A model generated the notes under the pieces. The model ran no database searches. It saw nothing but the letters and a program-made list of their open reading frames with translations, and was not told the DNA's origin. Shown here piece by piece: positions 24,200-34,979 of a stretch of DNA of 64,000 nucleotides (its first letter is position 1; the number at the start of each line of letters is the position of its first letter). The stretch is from Trifolium pratense (taxonomy: Eukaryota > Streptophyta > Magnoliopsida > Fabales > Fabaceae): the NCBI RefSeq assembly GCF_020283565.1, contig NC_060060.1:37510001-37574000 (forward strand). The letters run 5' to 3'. The translations under genes were made by a program, and so were the position numbers.

Positions 24200-24790
24200 A
24201 ATATACTCAGTTTATATATATTTTATAGTATGTTTTACTATGCATTCTATTGGCTGTAAAGTAGTATGTAAATGAGATTCATATGTTATTTTGGGTACTA
24301 ATAAAAAAGGATTATCCACTTACCTTGTCTTTTTCTTCTTAATCTTATGAAAAATATTATCATATGCAATAAACAATAACACTTGAATATTTTATTTAGA
24401 ATTAGAATCACACATTTACTGTGGAATCCAAATCGAAGAGGAAACCTTAGCATAGCAAACAAGTGGTGGTACAATACTTAAAATCAAAACTGAGGTTACA
24501 CACACAGTATATTTAAAACCAGGAATAACCTCTTGGTAGGACAATGAATAATGCGGAGCAATGATGGTATTCAATTTTCTCGTGAGTGCTTCGCCTTTTA
24601 ATCTCAAATGCTTCAAAGGGGAATAGTAATTGGCAATGTCCTCACAGGCATAAGTAGAAGGAGCTGGATAATCAGAGGCCACAGCAAGCAACCAGAGAGA
24701 CTATACAAAATGATCAATATACTAAGTCGCCAACTCCATTCAAGAAATGGCAGATATGGCAAAGTGTTTGCTTAAATTTCACTACCCTAA
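24200..24790 (-). pseudogene. Truncated copy of the endonuclease I gene (exon 1 plus 3' flank)
   Basis: The minus strand from about 24790 to 24416 repeats the signal-peptide/N-terminal exon of the gene at 30.2-33.6 kb (ASDYPAPSTYACEDIANYYS), its donor at 24530 and part of intron 1. About 24200-24330 repeats the 3' flank of that gene (GCATTCTATTGGCTGT.. GGGTACTAATAAAAAAGGATT). Exons 2-7 are gone, so it cannot encode the nuclease. The start region upstream of LAVASDYP has decayed. It is a partial segmental duplicate, not a retrocopy, because intron sequence is present. Confidence 0.85.
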
Positions 24791-25597
24791 CCCCCACACT
24801 ATAAAAAAGCATAGACTTCATTGACGGATCAAACTTCAAGGACCTATAAATATATGGTATGTTAAAACTGAAATGATATAATTTTATGAGTCATAAACAC
24901 ACTATCCCATTCTAAACTAAAATTAGTCCCATGTGATTGATTAATATTAAGTGAAAAGGAAACAACTTATCCATCCTTGTCAAGTAAAAAGGGGCAAGTT
25001 TGGAATCAAACAGTTATTTGTAAAGCAAGAAGATCAAATAATACGACCTTTTTCTATCTCACAAAATAAACTTAAAATTACAATTCATATGTAAAAGGAA
25101 ACTAGAGTATTGTTAAGATCACACCTGAGCTGTGTGTCTTTTCCATTGCTAATATCCCCACTGATAATCCATGCTACACTGCAGTTATTTGAAACTCCAT
25201 ACCAAAAAGCTTGATTCTCTGCACAATATCTGGCTCATGACATTATTATGCTCTTGGCAAAGAAAGAATCTAACTGATAGAATTCACTTTTCCTATGATT
25301 ACACTAAAGGATACCGATAAGATACACAATCTATGGAAGACGTCATGAACGGAGTTTTGGTCCAGATTTCTAGGTCTATAAGATACACAATCTATGAAGC
25401 ACTGACATAGACACAAACACATACTGACACTGACATGTTGACACCGGTAATAATTTGAGAAAATGTAAACATGTGTTCAGTGTTAGACACTAGACACACC
25501 TTCAATCTAAAGTGACGGTGCCGCATTGTAAACAATGGAATATTGGACCAATTTCAAGTCATTCAATAACTTTCTCCAAGACTTGTTTGCAATTGAA
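24791..25597. other. Spacer and probable PPR 3'UTR
   Basis: No exon was found. A possible 3'UTR splice site of the PPR gene (CAGCTCAG|GTGTGATC on the minus strand near 25127) cannot be confirmed. 25385-25520 holds a repeat of ACTGACAC/TGTGTC words, also present near 12870-12930. Confidence 0.35.
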
Positions 25598-28132
25598 TTA
25601 AACTCCAGCAAGAGTATGTGATACCTTGAGCTTTCCATTTACAAGAATATCATAAGTAGTATCATCAGGCACAAGACCTTTATCAAGCATCTCATCATGC
25701 AGTCTAAAAGCCTCATGCAGATTGCCCTCCCTAAAATTTCCAGCAATTAAAATGTTATAAATAAGAACTGAAGGAGTTATATTATTCCCATCCATCTCCT
25801 TTAGAATCTTGCTTGCATTTTCTAGCTGACCATGATTACAGAGTCCATTTATTAGAGCTGTATACATGACAGTATCAGGCACGATACCCTTGAAAAGCAT
25901 CTCTGAGTAAAGATCTAAAGCAGAACTCAATTTACCTTCTTTCAAAAGCCCACCGATCAATGTGGTGTATATCTGCAAATCACATGGAATCTTATTCATT
26001 ATCATTTTCTGGTGCAAGTTAAGTGCTGCTTCCATATTATTCAAATGTCGGAAGCCACTAATCATGCTGTTATAAACAACTGCATTAGGAGTCAAACCAA
26101 CATCCAAAAGTTCAGTGAAGAATTTGCTTGCACTTTCCATGTCTTGCATTTTGCAGAAACCGTCAATGAGAGCACCATATTCAATAACATCTAATTCCAT
26201 ACCCTTGTGTTTCATATCATTATGCACTTCCAAAGCACGATCAAGCTTATTACATTTGCAAAATCCATTAATCAAACTAGTATAAGTGATAACATTAGGA
26301 GAAATTCCCTTTTCGCACATCTCCCGTTGGGCAGAAAGTGCAGAACCAATTTCACCTTCCTTGACAAATCCATTTATGATGCTATTATAAGTAATGGCAG
26401 TGGGAACAAAACCTTTCGTGATAAATTTTTTCAACATGTCCTGTGTCTTAGACACCTGGCCGGTCTTACACAAACCATTTATAATGGTGTTCACTGTGTG
26501 GTCTGGAGGCACAATATTTGCAGCCACCATTTGCTCAAACACAGCAAAGGCTCTCTCTGAATCACCCTTTTTGAAAAAACCATCTATTAAAAGAGTGTAT
26601 GTGACAGCATTTGGTTTCAGACCCCTTTCAAGAATATTATTCAACACACTGTAGGCATCATCCATGCAACCCTTTTTGCAGTGACCAAGTATTAAATTGT
26701 TGTAAGAAACTAGTGAAGATGTAATACCCTTACTCATCATCTTGTCCCATAAATTACAAGCCTCGTTAACCTTTCCTATTTCACAGAGCCACAATAAAAG
26801 AATGTTATATGAAACAACATTTGCGATACCAAGTTCAACTGCCTCATCAAGCAATCCGTATGCATTTTCGAGCAAATTCTGTTTTGAGAATCCTTTCAAC
26901 AGAAAATTTATAATTGCAGCAGTAGGCTGGATTCCCGAGAGTTTCATTTGGGTGTAAAGTTCACATGCCTTCTCCATATTCCCAATCTTTGAGCAGCCAT
27001 TGATCAAAAGCGAGAACACACCCACATGAGGAACAACACCACCCTCAACAATCTCATCAAACAACTGCAGCGCAAGATTCACATCTCCTCGCATACAATG
27101 CCCTTTCATCAAGCTACCTGCAACAGCTAAGTTCATACGTAAACCGTTGCTCACCATCTCATCCTTAAGCCTCGAAGCCTCCACAAAGTTTCCCTGCTTC
27201 CCACAAGCAACAATAACAGTAGTATACGTACCCTCAGACGGAACCCAACCAAACTCCCTCATCTCCTTCAACAACTCACACGCCAAATTCAAGTCCATCC
27301 GATTACAAACCGCCTGAACAACAATGCTATATGCAGCCGCATCAAGCTTCAATCCTCTACCCTTAGCCTCCTCGAAAAACTTCTCAGCCTCCTCAAATTT
27401 TTCTTCTTTCAAACACGCGCGCATAAGTACATGTAAAGTGTAACAATCACCATAAATTCCTCTCACAACCATTTCATCATACAATTCGCGTGCATCACTA
27501 ATCATGTTCCTCCTAACCATAGCAGTCAAAAGAATGTTCATAATCGGAACCCAAGGAATCACATCATGCTCTAACATAGTTCTAAAACACTCAACAGCAT
27601 CTGTAATCTTATTAACTCTAACAAAACTATTCAACAAATAATTAAAAACCCGCGAATCCGATTCAAAACCATACCTTCCTGAACACTCTAATAACTGTTC
27701 CACAATTACTTTCGCAGAAGGACTAGAATCAGCAAAAACATAGTTGTTGAGCAAAGATCGAACAGAATGGTGAGTTTCTTGAGTTGAAGATAGAATGTGA
27801 AGCAATAAACAGAGAACATCAACGGTTTTAACAAACCCACGTTTTCTCTCAACAATTTGGAAGAATCTTAGAGCTGATTTGGGTTTAGACTTGTGGCGTA
27901 AGAGGGTCTTCAAGATTTTATTTTTAGAACTGGGTTTGGAGGATTTAGATTTAGGTGAAGTAATTTTCTCGGGAAAATTAGGGGGTGAAAGAATTTTCTC
28001 GGGAAAATGTTGTGTTGGTGGGGTGGTAGTGGTGAGTTGTGAGAAAGAGCGGCGAAGATTCTTCGAAGGGATTAAGATAAGATTGTTGTAAAACCTCATT
28101 CTCATTGTTGACAGAACAAAAAAAAAAGACAA
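25598..28132 (-). CDS. P-class pentatricopeptide repeat protein, probably mitochondrial (844 aa)
   Basis: A single uninterrupted exon. The N-terminus (from either Met1 at 28132 or Met10 at 28105) is rich in Arg, Ser, Leu and Phe without acidic residues, a typical organelle presequence. From about residue 155 to the end there are about 19 consecutive 35-residue PPR motifs (e.g. VTYTLLIDGFFKKGDSERAF, ITYTSLINGFCKCNKLDRAL) plus a partial last one, with no E, DYW or SMR domain. Family knowledge: P-class PPRs bind organelle RNA one base per repeat, read by residues 5 and 35, and stabilise, splice or process transcripts. Repeats with N/D pairs near the C-terminus would allow target prediction. Arrangement and length recall Arabidopsis At3g54980 (from memory, unverified). 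No frameshift was seen. Confidence 0.93.
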   Translation of the reverse strand: MSFFFVLSTMRMRFYNNLILIPSKNLRRSFSQLTTTTPPTQHFPEKILSPPNFPEKITSPKSKSSKPSSKNKILKTLLRHKSKPKSALRFFQIVERKRGFVKTVDVLCLLLHILSSTQETHHSVRSLLNNYVFADSSPSAKVIVEQLLECSGRYGFESDSRVFNYLLNSFVRVNKITDAVECFRTMLEHDVIPWVPIMNILLTAMVRRNMISDARELYDEMVVRGIYGDCYTLHVLMRACLKEEKFEEAEKFFEEAKGRGLKLDAAAYSIVVQAVCNRMDLNLACELLKEMREFGWVPSEGTYTTVIVACGKQGNFVEASRLKDEMVSNGLRMNLAVAGSLMKGHCMRGDVNLALQLFDEIVEGGVVPHVGVFSLLINGCSKIGNMEKACELYTQMKLSGIQPTAAIINFLLKGFSKQNLLENAYGLLDEAVELGIANVVSYNILLLWLCEIGKVNEACNLWDKMMSKGITSSLVSYNNLILGHCKKGCMDDAYSVLNNILERGLKPNAVTYTLLIDGFFKKGDSERAFAVFEQMVAANIVPPDHTVNTIINGLCKTGQVSKTQDMLKKFITKGFVPTAITYNSIINGFVKEGEIGSALSAQREMCEKGISPNVITYTSLINGFCKCNKLDRALEVHNDMKHKGMELDVIEYGALIDGFCKMQDMESASKFFTELLDVGLTPNAVVYNSMISGFRHLNNMEAALNLHQKMIMNKIPCDLQIYTTLIGGLLKEGKLSSALDLYSEMLFKGIVPDTVMYTALINGLCNHGQLENASKILKEMDGNNITPSVLIYNILIAGNFREGNLHEAFRLHDEMLDKGLVPDDTTYDILVNGKLKVSHTLAGV

Positions 28133-28334
28133 AGAAAAGAGAATAAATTTGATGTTTTTCAGAACTGACGCATGAGGGATGGTGGAGAAACGGCGGAGAT
28201 CGGCGGGAGAGTGGAGTGTGGTAATGGAGAAGGATCGTTGGATCCGGATCCACTCCTGCTATTCCTCTCCAATTTTACGACCTGCGCAAATCTTCACCGT
28301 TCATCAATAATACCATGGTTTTTTTTTTTTGTCA

Positions 28335-28530
28335 CATTTTTAAATGAGGAATTTTAATCCTATACTTGGATCTTTAACCATTTGATTCTGGGTTCGATCT
28401 GACCGGTGCGAATGGAGAAACATTTGTTAAGAGAGTTCAACCGCTTAAATGAATCTCATTTAACTTGAGGAGATTAGTCTTGGTAGTTACGCACAGAGGA
28501 TACTTTTGATTTACCCAAAAAAAAATTATG
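28335..28530 (+). mobile_element. tRNA-derived SINE, Au-like
   Basis: GGATCTTTAACCATTTGATT, box B GGGTTCGATC, ACCGGTGCGAATGGAGAAAC and the terminal GGATACTTTTGATTTACCC followed by AAAAAAAAA match the general pattern of Au-type plant SINEs. The 5' head is eroded. Confidence 0.65.
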
Positions 28531-29311
28531 TAATGTAATTTTTATTTCTTTATAAATATCTCAAATTATTTTGTTTTTAGTATCTATAAAAAATTTAAAC
28601 AAAGTCTTGATTGATCCCTCAAATATTTTTTGTCATGATCTTTTATCTCTGTTTTTTATCAACTCGTGTATATCATTTGAAATATTTTTTTTTCGCGGTC
28701 ATGTTTAATATATTATATAAATCTTTCTTGCAAAAGTTTACATTTTTTAGTAATGGATGAACTAAATATGAACTTTTTAATTTTTTTGGCATAAAAATTG
28801 ATAAATAATCCATCGGAGGCTGACTGTATTAAAATATTTCATTTTGAGTTCTTCAAAAAAAAAAAATTCTATCTTATGTTAAAAAAATTTAATTTTTTGT
28901 AAAAGAGGTTTTTATAATACTAACTAGTTTAAGACTCGTGCATTTGCACGGGGCATTGACTTTTATTCGATATTTAAGTTTGTCATTATATTTTGGTAGA
29001 AAATTTATTATATAATATTGTTAAAATATAAGTGAAACTATTGTCTATTTTTTGTAAAACTTATTAAATGAATAAATTTGATTATAATTATCAATGATAA
29101 ATTATCCAACTTTTTATGTATACGTCACCCACAAATAATAGTTCCGTGTATATTTTTTAATAAAAAGTTAGGAATTTGATTAGGAATATTTATGATAATT
29201 TAGTAAATTTGATAGTAATTAACTTTATTGCATTATTATTATTATTATTAATTAATAGTATTTTTTATGAAACATATTGTTGTATCCAAAAGGAAAATAA
29301 AATAAAAGAAA
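28531..29311. other. AT-rich spacer left of tRNA-Arg
   Basis: No gene was seen. A short palindromic word, CGTGCATTTGCACG, at about 28938 lies in a 'ACTAGTTTAAGACTCGTGCA' context of the kind often seen at ends of legume DNA elements. Otherwise it is low-complexity T/A sequence. Confidence 0.35.
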
Positions 29312-29384
29312 CGCACCAGGTAGGGGTCGAACCTACGACTTTCTGCTTAGGAAACAGACGCTCTATCCACTGAGCTACAAGCGC
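29312..29384 (-). tRNA. tRNA-Arg (anticodon CCU)
   Basis: Minus strand GCGCTTGTAGCTCAGTGG.. folds as a cloverleaf: D arm TAGCTCAGTGGATAGAGC with box A, anticodon stem TCTGT/GCAGA around loop TTCCTAA (anticodon CCT), T arm GTAGG-TTCGACC-CCTAC with box B. There is no intron. The acceptor stem has G-U pairs and one T-T mismatch at position 6:67, so it may be a slightly weakened or still functional copy. A T-rich run (pol III stop) follows only after a few bases (CGTTTC then TTTTATTTTATTTT). Confidence 0.9.
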
Positions 29385-30034
29385 TTGTGTTTAAATTATT
29401 GTTTATGTTTCTATTTCTATATTTCTAATTTTATGCATATTCTTCCTATTTTTTCTATAATTTTTTTTATTGACTATTTTATTCTCTTTTTTCTTTTAAT
29501 AGATTATTGAGTTGATCGTATTAATCTGTTTTGTTGCTATTTTTATGAGTATAAATTGTTCTGTTTTGTTCCAATCTATAATCTGATTTATTTTTATTTT
29601 TTAGCATATTTATTTTTTTTGTATTTATCGTATATTCTTTCTATATAGTTTTTAAATTTTTTTATTGAAATTACAATGAAATATATAAATCTTGCAACGT
29701 GGTTAAAAGTAATAAGGATAAATTAGTAACTTTGGTGGTAATCAATTTTAATATATTTAGTAGTAGAAAACATGAATTGCGATTGGAAGGAGATGAAAAA
29801 GTACACAAGAATTTGATTAAAAGTATAGATCAAAAGTCGATAATATTTGAGGGATCAAAAGTTATAATTATTGATCATAACAACGGAGGTAATTATAATT
29901 AATCCCCAAGTGTATAATTATTGTAATATATTGTCCACCATGTAGTGAAAGTATTATTACGAATGAAATGAATTGAGTTTGATTGCGTTTAAAAAAATAA
30001 AAATACTCAGTTTATATTTTACAGTATGTTTTAC
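29385..30034. other. AT-rich spacer between tRNA-Arg and the endonuclease 3' flank
   Basis: Nothing recognisable: long T/A tracts, no coding frame of recognised family, no inverted repeat found by eye. Confidence 0.35.
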
Positions 30035-30134
30035 ATAAATCATACCGGTAGATAAGTGGGATGATCGGAGTTTGAATTCCGACTCCCTACATATATAATG
30101 CAATGTCTTGCCAACCGAGCTAAGCTTAAGGGAC
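30035..30134 (-). mobile_element. SINE in the 3' flank of the endonuclease gene
   Basis: Minus strand: AGCTTAGCTCGGTTGGCAAG (box A), ACATTGCATTATATATGTAG, box B GGAATTCAAACTCC, ..CACTTATCTACCGG, same family as 677-809 but truncated. It is flanked by GTTTTAC at 30028-30034 and 30135-30141. The paralogous sequence near 24230 has a single uninterrupted ..GTATGTTTTACTATGC, i.e. the empty site. Confidence 0.85.
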
Positions 30135-30181
30135 GTTTTACTATGCATTTTATTGGCTGTTAAATAGTGTGTAAATGAGAT

Positions 30182-33100
30182 TCATGTTATTTTGGGTACT
30201 AATAAAAAAAGGATTACGGCAAACAATATTAATTGAGACAACTGTTCCAATTCTTTTCCTTTGTTGGAAACAGTCTTATCGTTGTGAGGACCATGTCTTG
30301 AAACAACCTGCTTCCATATAAGATTTGCATACTCCGGATGATCAACAAAAGGATTACGATTATGCTGATAAAATTTGCATATTCTTTCATTTCTCAGTTT
30401 CTCTTCCCTTGAAGGTGGATCCATTTCATTCCATTCTAACAATGTAGAAAGCAGTCCCATCTCTCTCTTTTCTGCAGTAAAGATATAAATTTTCAGTTTG
30501 AGATTATGGCATAATATCTTAACTTACAAGTTATTAAAAACAGTAATGAATGCTCTGGACCGCTTCAATCATCTAATATTATACAGCCACATGAAAAGCA
30601 AGATAAACACACTGAAAATTCAGCCAACACAGGCAAGACATGTATTTTTACCCCTCGGGGTTTTAGATCATGATCCAAATATCATTGTTTGGCAAGAAAT
30701 TCAATAGTTGAACCTACCAGCATTTGGAGTGTCTGAAAGGCGAAGACCTGGACTTCCCCCTGGTTGTTGAAACCCATAACTGACTGCCATGTACATTAAT
30801 GCCCTTGCAATATCTCCTCTAACCTGAGGTCAGGTTAACTTTAAGACATAAATACCAAAGAGGTATATGAGTATATCCCATATGAAGTTTAAATCAATAT
30901 ATTAATTGCTCAGGTCAAGAGACATCATAGCTACTTGAAAATAGAAGTAATATAGTAGTGGAGCTTTCACCTTCCTTTCAGGTTCCTTTTAACAGCTATT
31001 ATTGATTTGCAAGGTACAAATTTATTGTGAATATCAGTTATAGAGATTGAATTAATCCTAATCACATGGGTTTAATCTAGAGTAAAAATGCTCCAACCCT
31101 AGTCCGAAATGATGTAAGGTGGAACTACCAGGCCAGATGCCCGTCAAGTTTTAAGCATGATCAGTGAGTTAAATAGGATATTAAAATGACAATAAAAAAT
31201 AAAAACGATTATATGACCTGCTTAGGTGGTGCCCACCTCTTCTTGTCTGCTTCCGTGTCAGGAGCAGCTTCTTTGTTGGCTGGCCTCAAACATTTGGTCG
31301 AGCTAGTTATGCATTCCCCATAGTACTTGTTCCCCCTTGATGAATTTACTGAGAGAAACTTGCAATATCAACCAAAATAGTAATGTTGGTAAAATGTTGA
31401 ATTGTGGTTCCCCTTACCATTAACGTCGGCAGGGCGAATGTTGTGTAAATCAGTCAAAGATGGAGCAGAAGTCAGCCCATAAGAACGAGGCCAAAGATGC
31501 TCCCCTATAAGATACAATTACATAAATAAGTGACTTAGTTAGATAATGTGAAATGATAGGCTATAAATACGAGGAAAAGAAAATTGCTTGGAAAGGAGTT
31601 TAGATGGCAGAGAACCAAGTTTCTTGAATACCGAAGATGTAATAGAATTTTCTATCAATAAACACTACTTTCTTCTATATTTGATTCAATTCATACCAAT
31701 TGGTATCAAAGGTCTAATATTGGAGTTAGGTATTGCATCTTGAAAACGATTCCAATATTTGATAGAAGGGAGAATTATTGGTGGCTGACTAATTTAAATC
31801 AGTATCTTGAACACACAGGGCACCTGAGAAGGAAAAGCTATCAAGGCTGAGATGGAATTCCAAGGGGATGGTCAAATGGTGGGGGCCTTGCTATAAAGGG
31901 AGCAACCAGACATTGTGGACCTTTGGGAAGGAAGTGTCCGTCAAAATTTGATTCAGGTATTCTAGTCTAGGTTCAAGATGAGGAGTTGGAATATTGGGAA
32001 GAAAAACAGTTGATAGCTGTGATAGTTAAGAGTTTCAATACTCAATCCAACAAGATCACCTAACTCAAGTTCTTCCACATAAGAAGATTGGTCATCAGTG
32101 GCGGTGAAGTTCCAACACCAGGCATGGCAACTAAATTTCCCCTGCTGAAGCCCTCTGAGCTGAAGCCGTCTGACCAAGTTACTAGTGCAATGATTGTAGC
32201 TACTCTAGAGGTTGAGATGACAGAAGAGAGAGGTTCTTCTATCCAACAACTTCAGGACCAAAACTCAACAAAAGAGAAGGAATAAGAGGTAGTGGAAGGA
32301 ACTGATCAAGATAGTAGGGCTTTCCAAGGATAACATGATCAACATTAATTTTCAGGCTTCCTAGTCATATGTTAGGCCACAACCCCATCTACACATCAAA
32401 ATGGAACAAGTAGAATTGGAGCTCATCATAAAGAATGAAATAGGTCTGTCTGTGCTAGATTTGAACCCCGTCTCTTAATGTTACAAGGTTAAATTCTTGC
32501 TATTATCGTGTATATTTATTTAAGCTCGAGACTGTTAAAGATCAACTGCTTAAAACAAGCTCCCTGTGCAATATACACTAGTTCAATAAAATTCTTTCTA
32601 CTTTGGTATTTTATCAAATACATGTTTATTTTCTTATCAGACATACTTGCATTTTTACCTTTTTTTTACAAATACCATAAGTTAATTAACAGTAGTCAAA
32701 AACCAATATCGAAATAATGACAAATTCATCAAATTGAGCAGTTGACTTACTATTCCATCCTTGTGGTTTTCCTGATAACCATTTTGGAACAACTCTGAGA
32801 GAGTAGATTTCAACTCTGCGTATCAAAAATCACCAGGCATATAAAAACCAGCTAAACATAATGCAATAAACAAAAGGCGTCACATAATGGAAAGTGTAAA
32901 GCAAATTAAAGAAGAAAAAAAAGTCATGTTATAAGTGCATTACATACATTCCCGATGAAGCTCCTGGTTTATCAATATCAGCAGCATCAAGAATCTTGAG
33001 AGCATCCCACACCTGTGTGACATTACTGATATAAAGATTTGAAATACCACAAAGATATGGACCTGGATTCCCAACATCTTTAAAACCAGACATTGACATG

Positions 33101-33606
33101 CATTAATTGATCTCAGCCGTCAATTTAAAATTGGTCGGTTCATATTACAACTTCACTAAATTATCTTTAAATAATCTTAATTCTTAACCGTCAATTTGAG
33201 ATCAGACAGATAAGATCAATAAATGTGTCACACATTTGCTGCGTGGAATCCAAATCCCAGATAAATCCTTAGCATAGCAAACAAGTGGCAGTACAATAGT
33301 TTAAACCAAAACTGAGGCTACACACACAGTACATATTTGAAACGAGGAATAAATAACCTCTTGGTAGGACAAGGAATGATGCGGAGCAATGATAGTATTC
33401 AATTTTCTCTTGAGTGCTTCGCCTTTTAATCGCAAATGCTTCAAAGGGGAATAGTAATTGGCAATGTCCTCACAGGCATAAGTTGAAGGAGCTGGATAAT
33501 CAGAGGCCACAGCAACCAGATTAAGAGACAATAACAAGTAAAAGGAAACAAGTCTAGAAAACCATCTCCATGAGAAATTAAAACATATTAGCCACATTTG
33601 TCCCAT
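30182..33606 (-). CDS. Bacterial-type endonuclease I (EndA/NucM/Vvn family) with signal peptide, 330 aa
   Basis: Exons 33358..33606, 32948..33012, 32751..32815, 31418..31504, 31218..31348, 30718..30823, 30182..30471; all GT..AG with consistent phases. Residues 1-32 form a signal peptide/anchor. The nuclease signature NREHLWPRS lies at 126-134 (His129 the expected general base of the beta-beta-alpha-metal site), then TDLHNIRPADVN (144-155) and the C-terminal EWN..DP.......RN..I....QHNRNPFVDHPEY (247-282), all hallmarks of Pfam Endonuclease_1. Known role of the family: metal-dependent, sequence-nonspecific cutting of DNA and RNA in the periplasm or outside the cell. In a plant, secretion or vacuolar/apoplastic action is inferred. 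The last about 20 residues are hydrophobic (LILFAVILFLLV), like a GPI-attachment or tail-anchor signal. An upstream in-frame exon (33838..34073) could add residues. Confidence 0.88.
31552..32490 (+). mobile_element. Degenerate LTR-retrotransposon fragment in an endonuclease intron
   Basis: An LTR-like piece with a TATA word (GCTATAAATACGAGG, 31560) ends near CAATTCATACC at about 31697, followed by ATTGGTATCAAAGGTC, a primer-binding site complementary to initiator tRNA-Met (TGGTATCA). Downstream the + strand frames, all broken, recall a Ty3/gypsy gag (AEMEFQGDGQMVG-like stretch near 31850, then RFKM near 31970). No second LTR was found. It is dead. Confidence 0.6.
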
Positions 33607-33699
33607 CGAATCCCTAAAGGAAAAATGAAAGGTAATAGCTGTTATTAGTTTTACAATCAAAACGCACATTTTGATTCTCATTAGATATAAAAGTTAGTT

Positions 33700-33780
33700 A
33701 TACTAATTAGTCACACTAGTCAGTTAGTTAGTTAGTTACAATTAGTCACACTAGTTAGTTAGTTAGTTAGTTACATTGTT
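33700..33780. repeat. AGTT/TTAG short tandem repeat, duplicated
   Basis: Two runs of (GTTA)n, CAGTTAGTTAGTTAGTTAC and TAGTTAGTTAGTTAGTTAC, each followed or preceded by AATTAGTCACACTAGT, show a duplicated microsatellite block just upstream of the endonuclease start exon. Confidence 0.8.
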
Positions 33781-33837
33781 ATTTGATTAAATTAGAAATG
33801 AAAGGAAATAAAAAAAAAAATAGAAATAGGCACTGAC

Positions 33838-34073
33838 CTGTTATCCTGGTCGTCGATGTTGTTATAAACTGTAATCGGAGGTTTTGGACGGCTTGCAGAG
33901 GCGGTCCAATGACGGCGTGGCAATGTTGGTGTTGTGTGTATGAGATTGTGGTTGGGAAGTTTAATTGCTCCGTTTGCCGGGAAGTGATGACGTGGGTTTG
34001 AAAAAAGTGCGGGCAGTATCGGTTCACTGGTGGAGGTCCTCATGGTTTCAGAAAAATTGTTACAATTGTGCAA
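33838..34073 (-). other. Possible alternative first coding exon or 5'UTR exon of the endonuclease gene
   Basis: On the minus strand an open frame from ATG 34073 (MHNCNNFSE..) or 34043 (MRTSTSEP..) ends at donor GATAACAG|GTCAGTG (33838). A strong polypyrimidine acceptor (TTTTTCCTTTAG) precedes 33613. Joining them keeps the frame into Met 33606 (..DQDNR-DSMGQMW), adding about 81 residues rich in Ser, Thr, Pro, Arg and His, which could serve as a transit peptide. If it is untranslated, it is simply the 5'UTR exon. I prefer the UTR reading because a good signal peptide follows, but cannot decide. Confidence 0.5.
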
Positions 34074-34297
34074 GGGACCACATTATCGGCTTCGGAATAA
34101 TTATTCTGGTGATAAACACGGATAATTCTACAAGTTTTAAGAGTGTTTACAGCATTAGTGAAACTGGCTGTGGAATGTGGACGGGAGGGAGGATCTTATC
34201 CTGTTTTGTTTTTTTAAGATTTGGTATCACCTACTATTTTGGGCCTCAATCCATGAAAGTATACTTACTCACATTTTTAAAATCTGATATTTTAATG

Positions 34298-34452
34298 ATG
34301 GTTAGTTGGTTCGATAGTGATTGGCACTGAGCTTGGTAGAGAGGACCGTGATTCGATCTCTCGCAACTGCAATTGGGAGGGAGCTTGAATCACTTGATGT
34401 CAGAACTGACCCCCGAACCAGATTAAATTGGTGGTGAAAACAAAAAAAACTT
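34298..34452 (+). mobile_element. tRNA-derived SINE
   Basis: GTTGGTTCGATAGTGATTGG (box A region), box B GTGATTCGATCTC, GGGAGGGAGCTTGAATCACT, then CAGATTAAATTGGTGGTGAA and AAACAAAAAAAAC tail. Same family as 20120-20285 and the fragment at 12525. Flanks with GATATTTTAATGATG / GATATTTTAATTACT are compatible with a target duplication. Confidence 0.8.
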
Positions 34453-34979
34453 GATATTTTAATTACTAACTCAGTTCATTTTTAAATGTTGTTTGAGAAT
34501 ATTTTTTTATCCCTATTTAAATGTTATTTTGATAGTTTAAAGTCACAATTTTTTAGTTATTCTCTTATTTTCTCAATAACTCTTACTTTACATTTTTCAT
34601 AAAATTAATTTCTTTTTTCTCAATAACTACATTTCATTTCTCAAAATGAGGATAAAATAGGGTAAAAACACCAACAATCCACTATCTGAGAGTTGTATGC
34701 TAAAACAATTCTTAAAAAGTAGTAACAGAGAGTACATAATCATACACTAAAATTATAGTAACACATATGTCCATTTATTTTAAAAATGATCTCAACTCTA
34801 TATAAAGTAGGTATGAACATCAGTCAATTTCGGTCCAATTTGGAACGAAAATCTTTGAACCGATAAAAACCGCAACAATTTAATTTAGACTCAATTTGGA
34901 CCACCTACATTTTTGCTTTGTTTGGGTGTTGGGCCGTACGGGGTGCGGATAGAACATATTGGTTATTAAATGTTAAGTT

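Noticed and set aside
26012..26957. Several + strand frames inside the PPR gene
   Set aside because: Antisense shadows of the PPR repeats.
33700..33780. CRISPR-like or satellite array
   Set aside because: Only a duplicated (GTTA)n microsatellite; no spacers, and the host is a plant.
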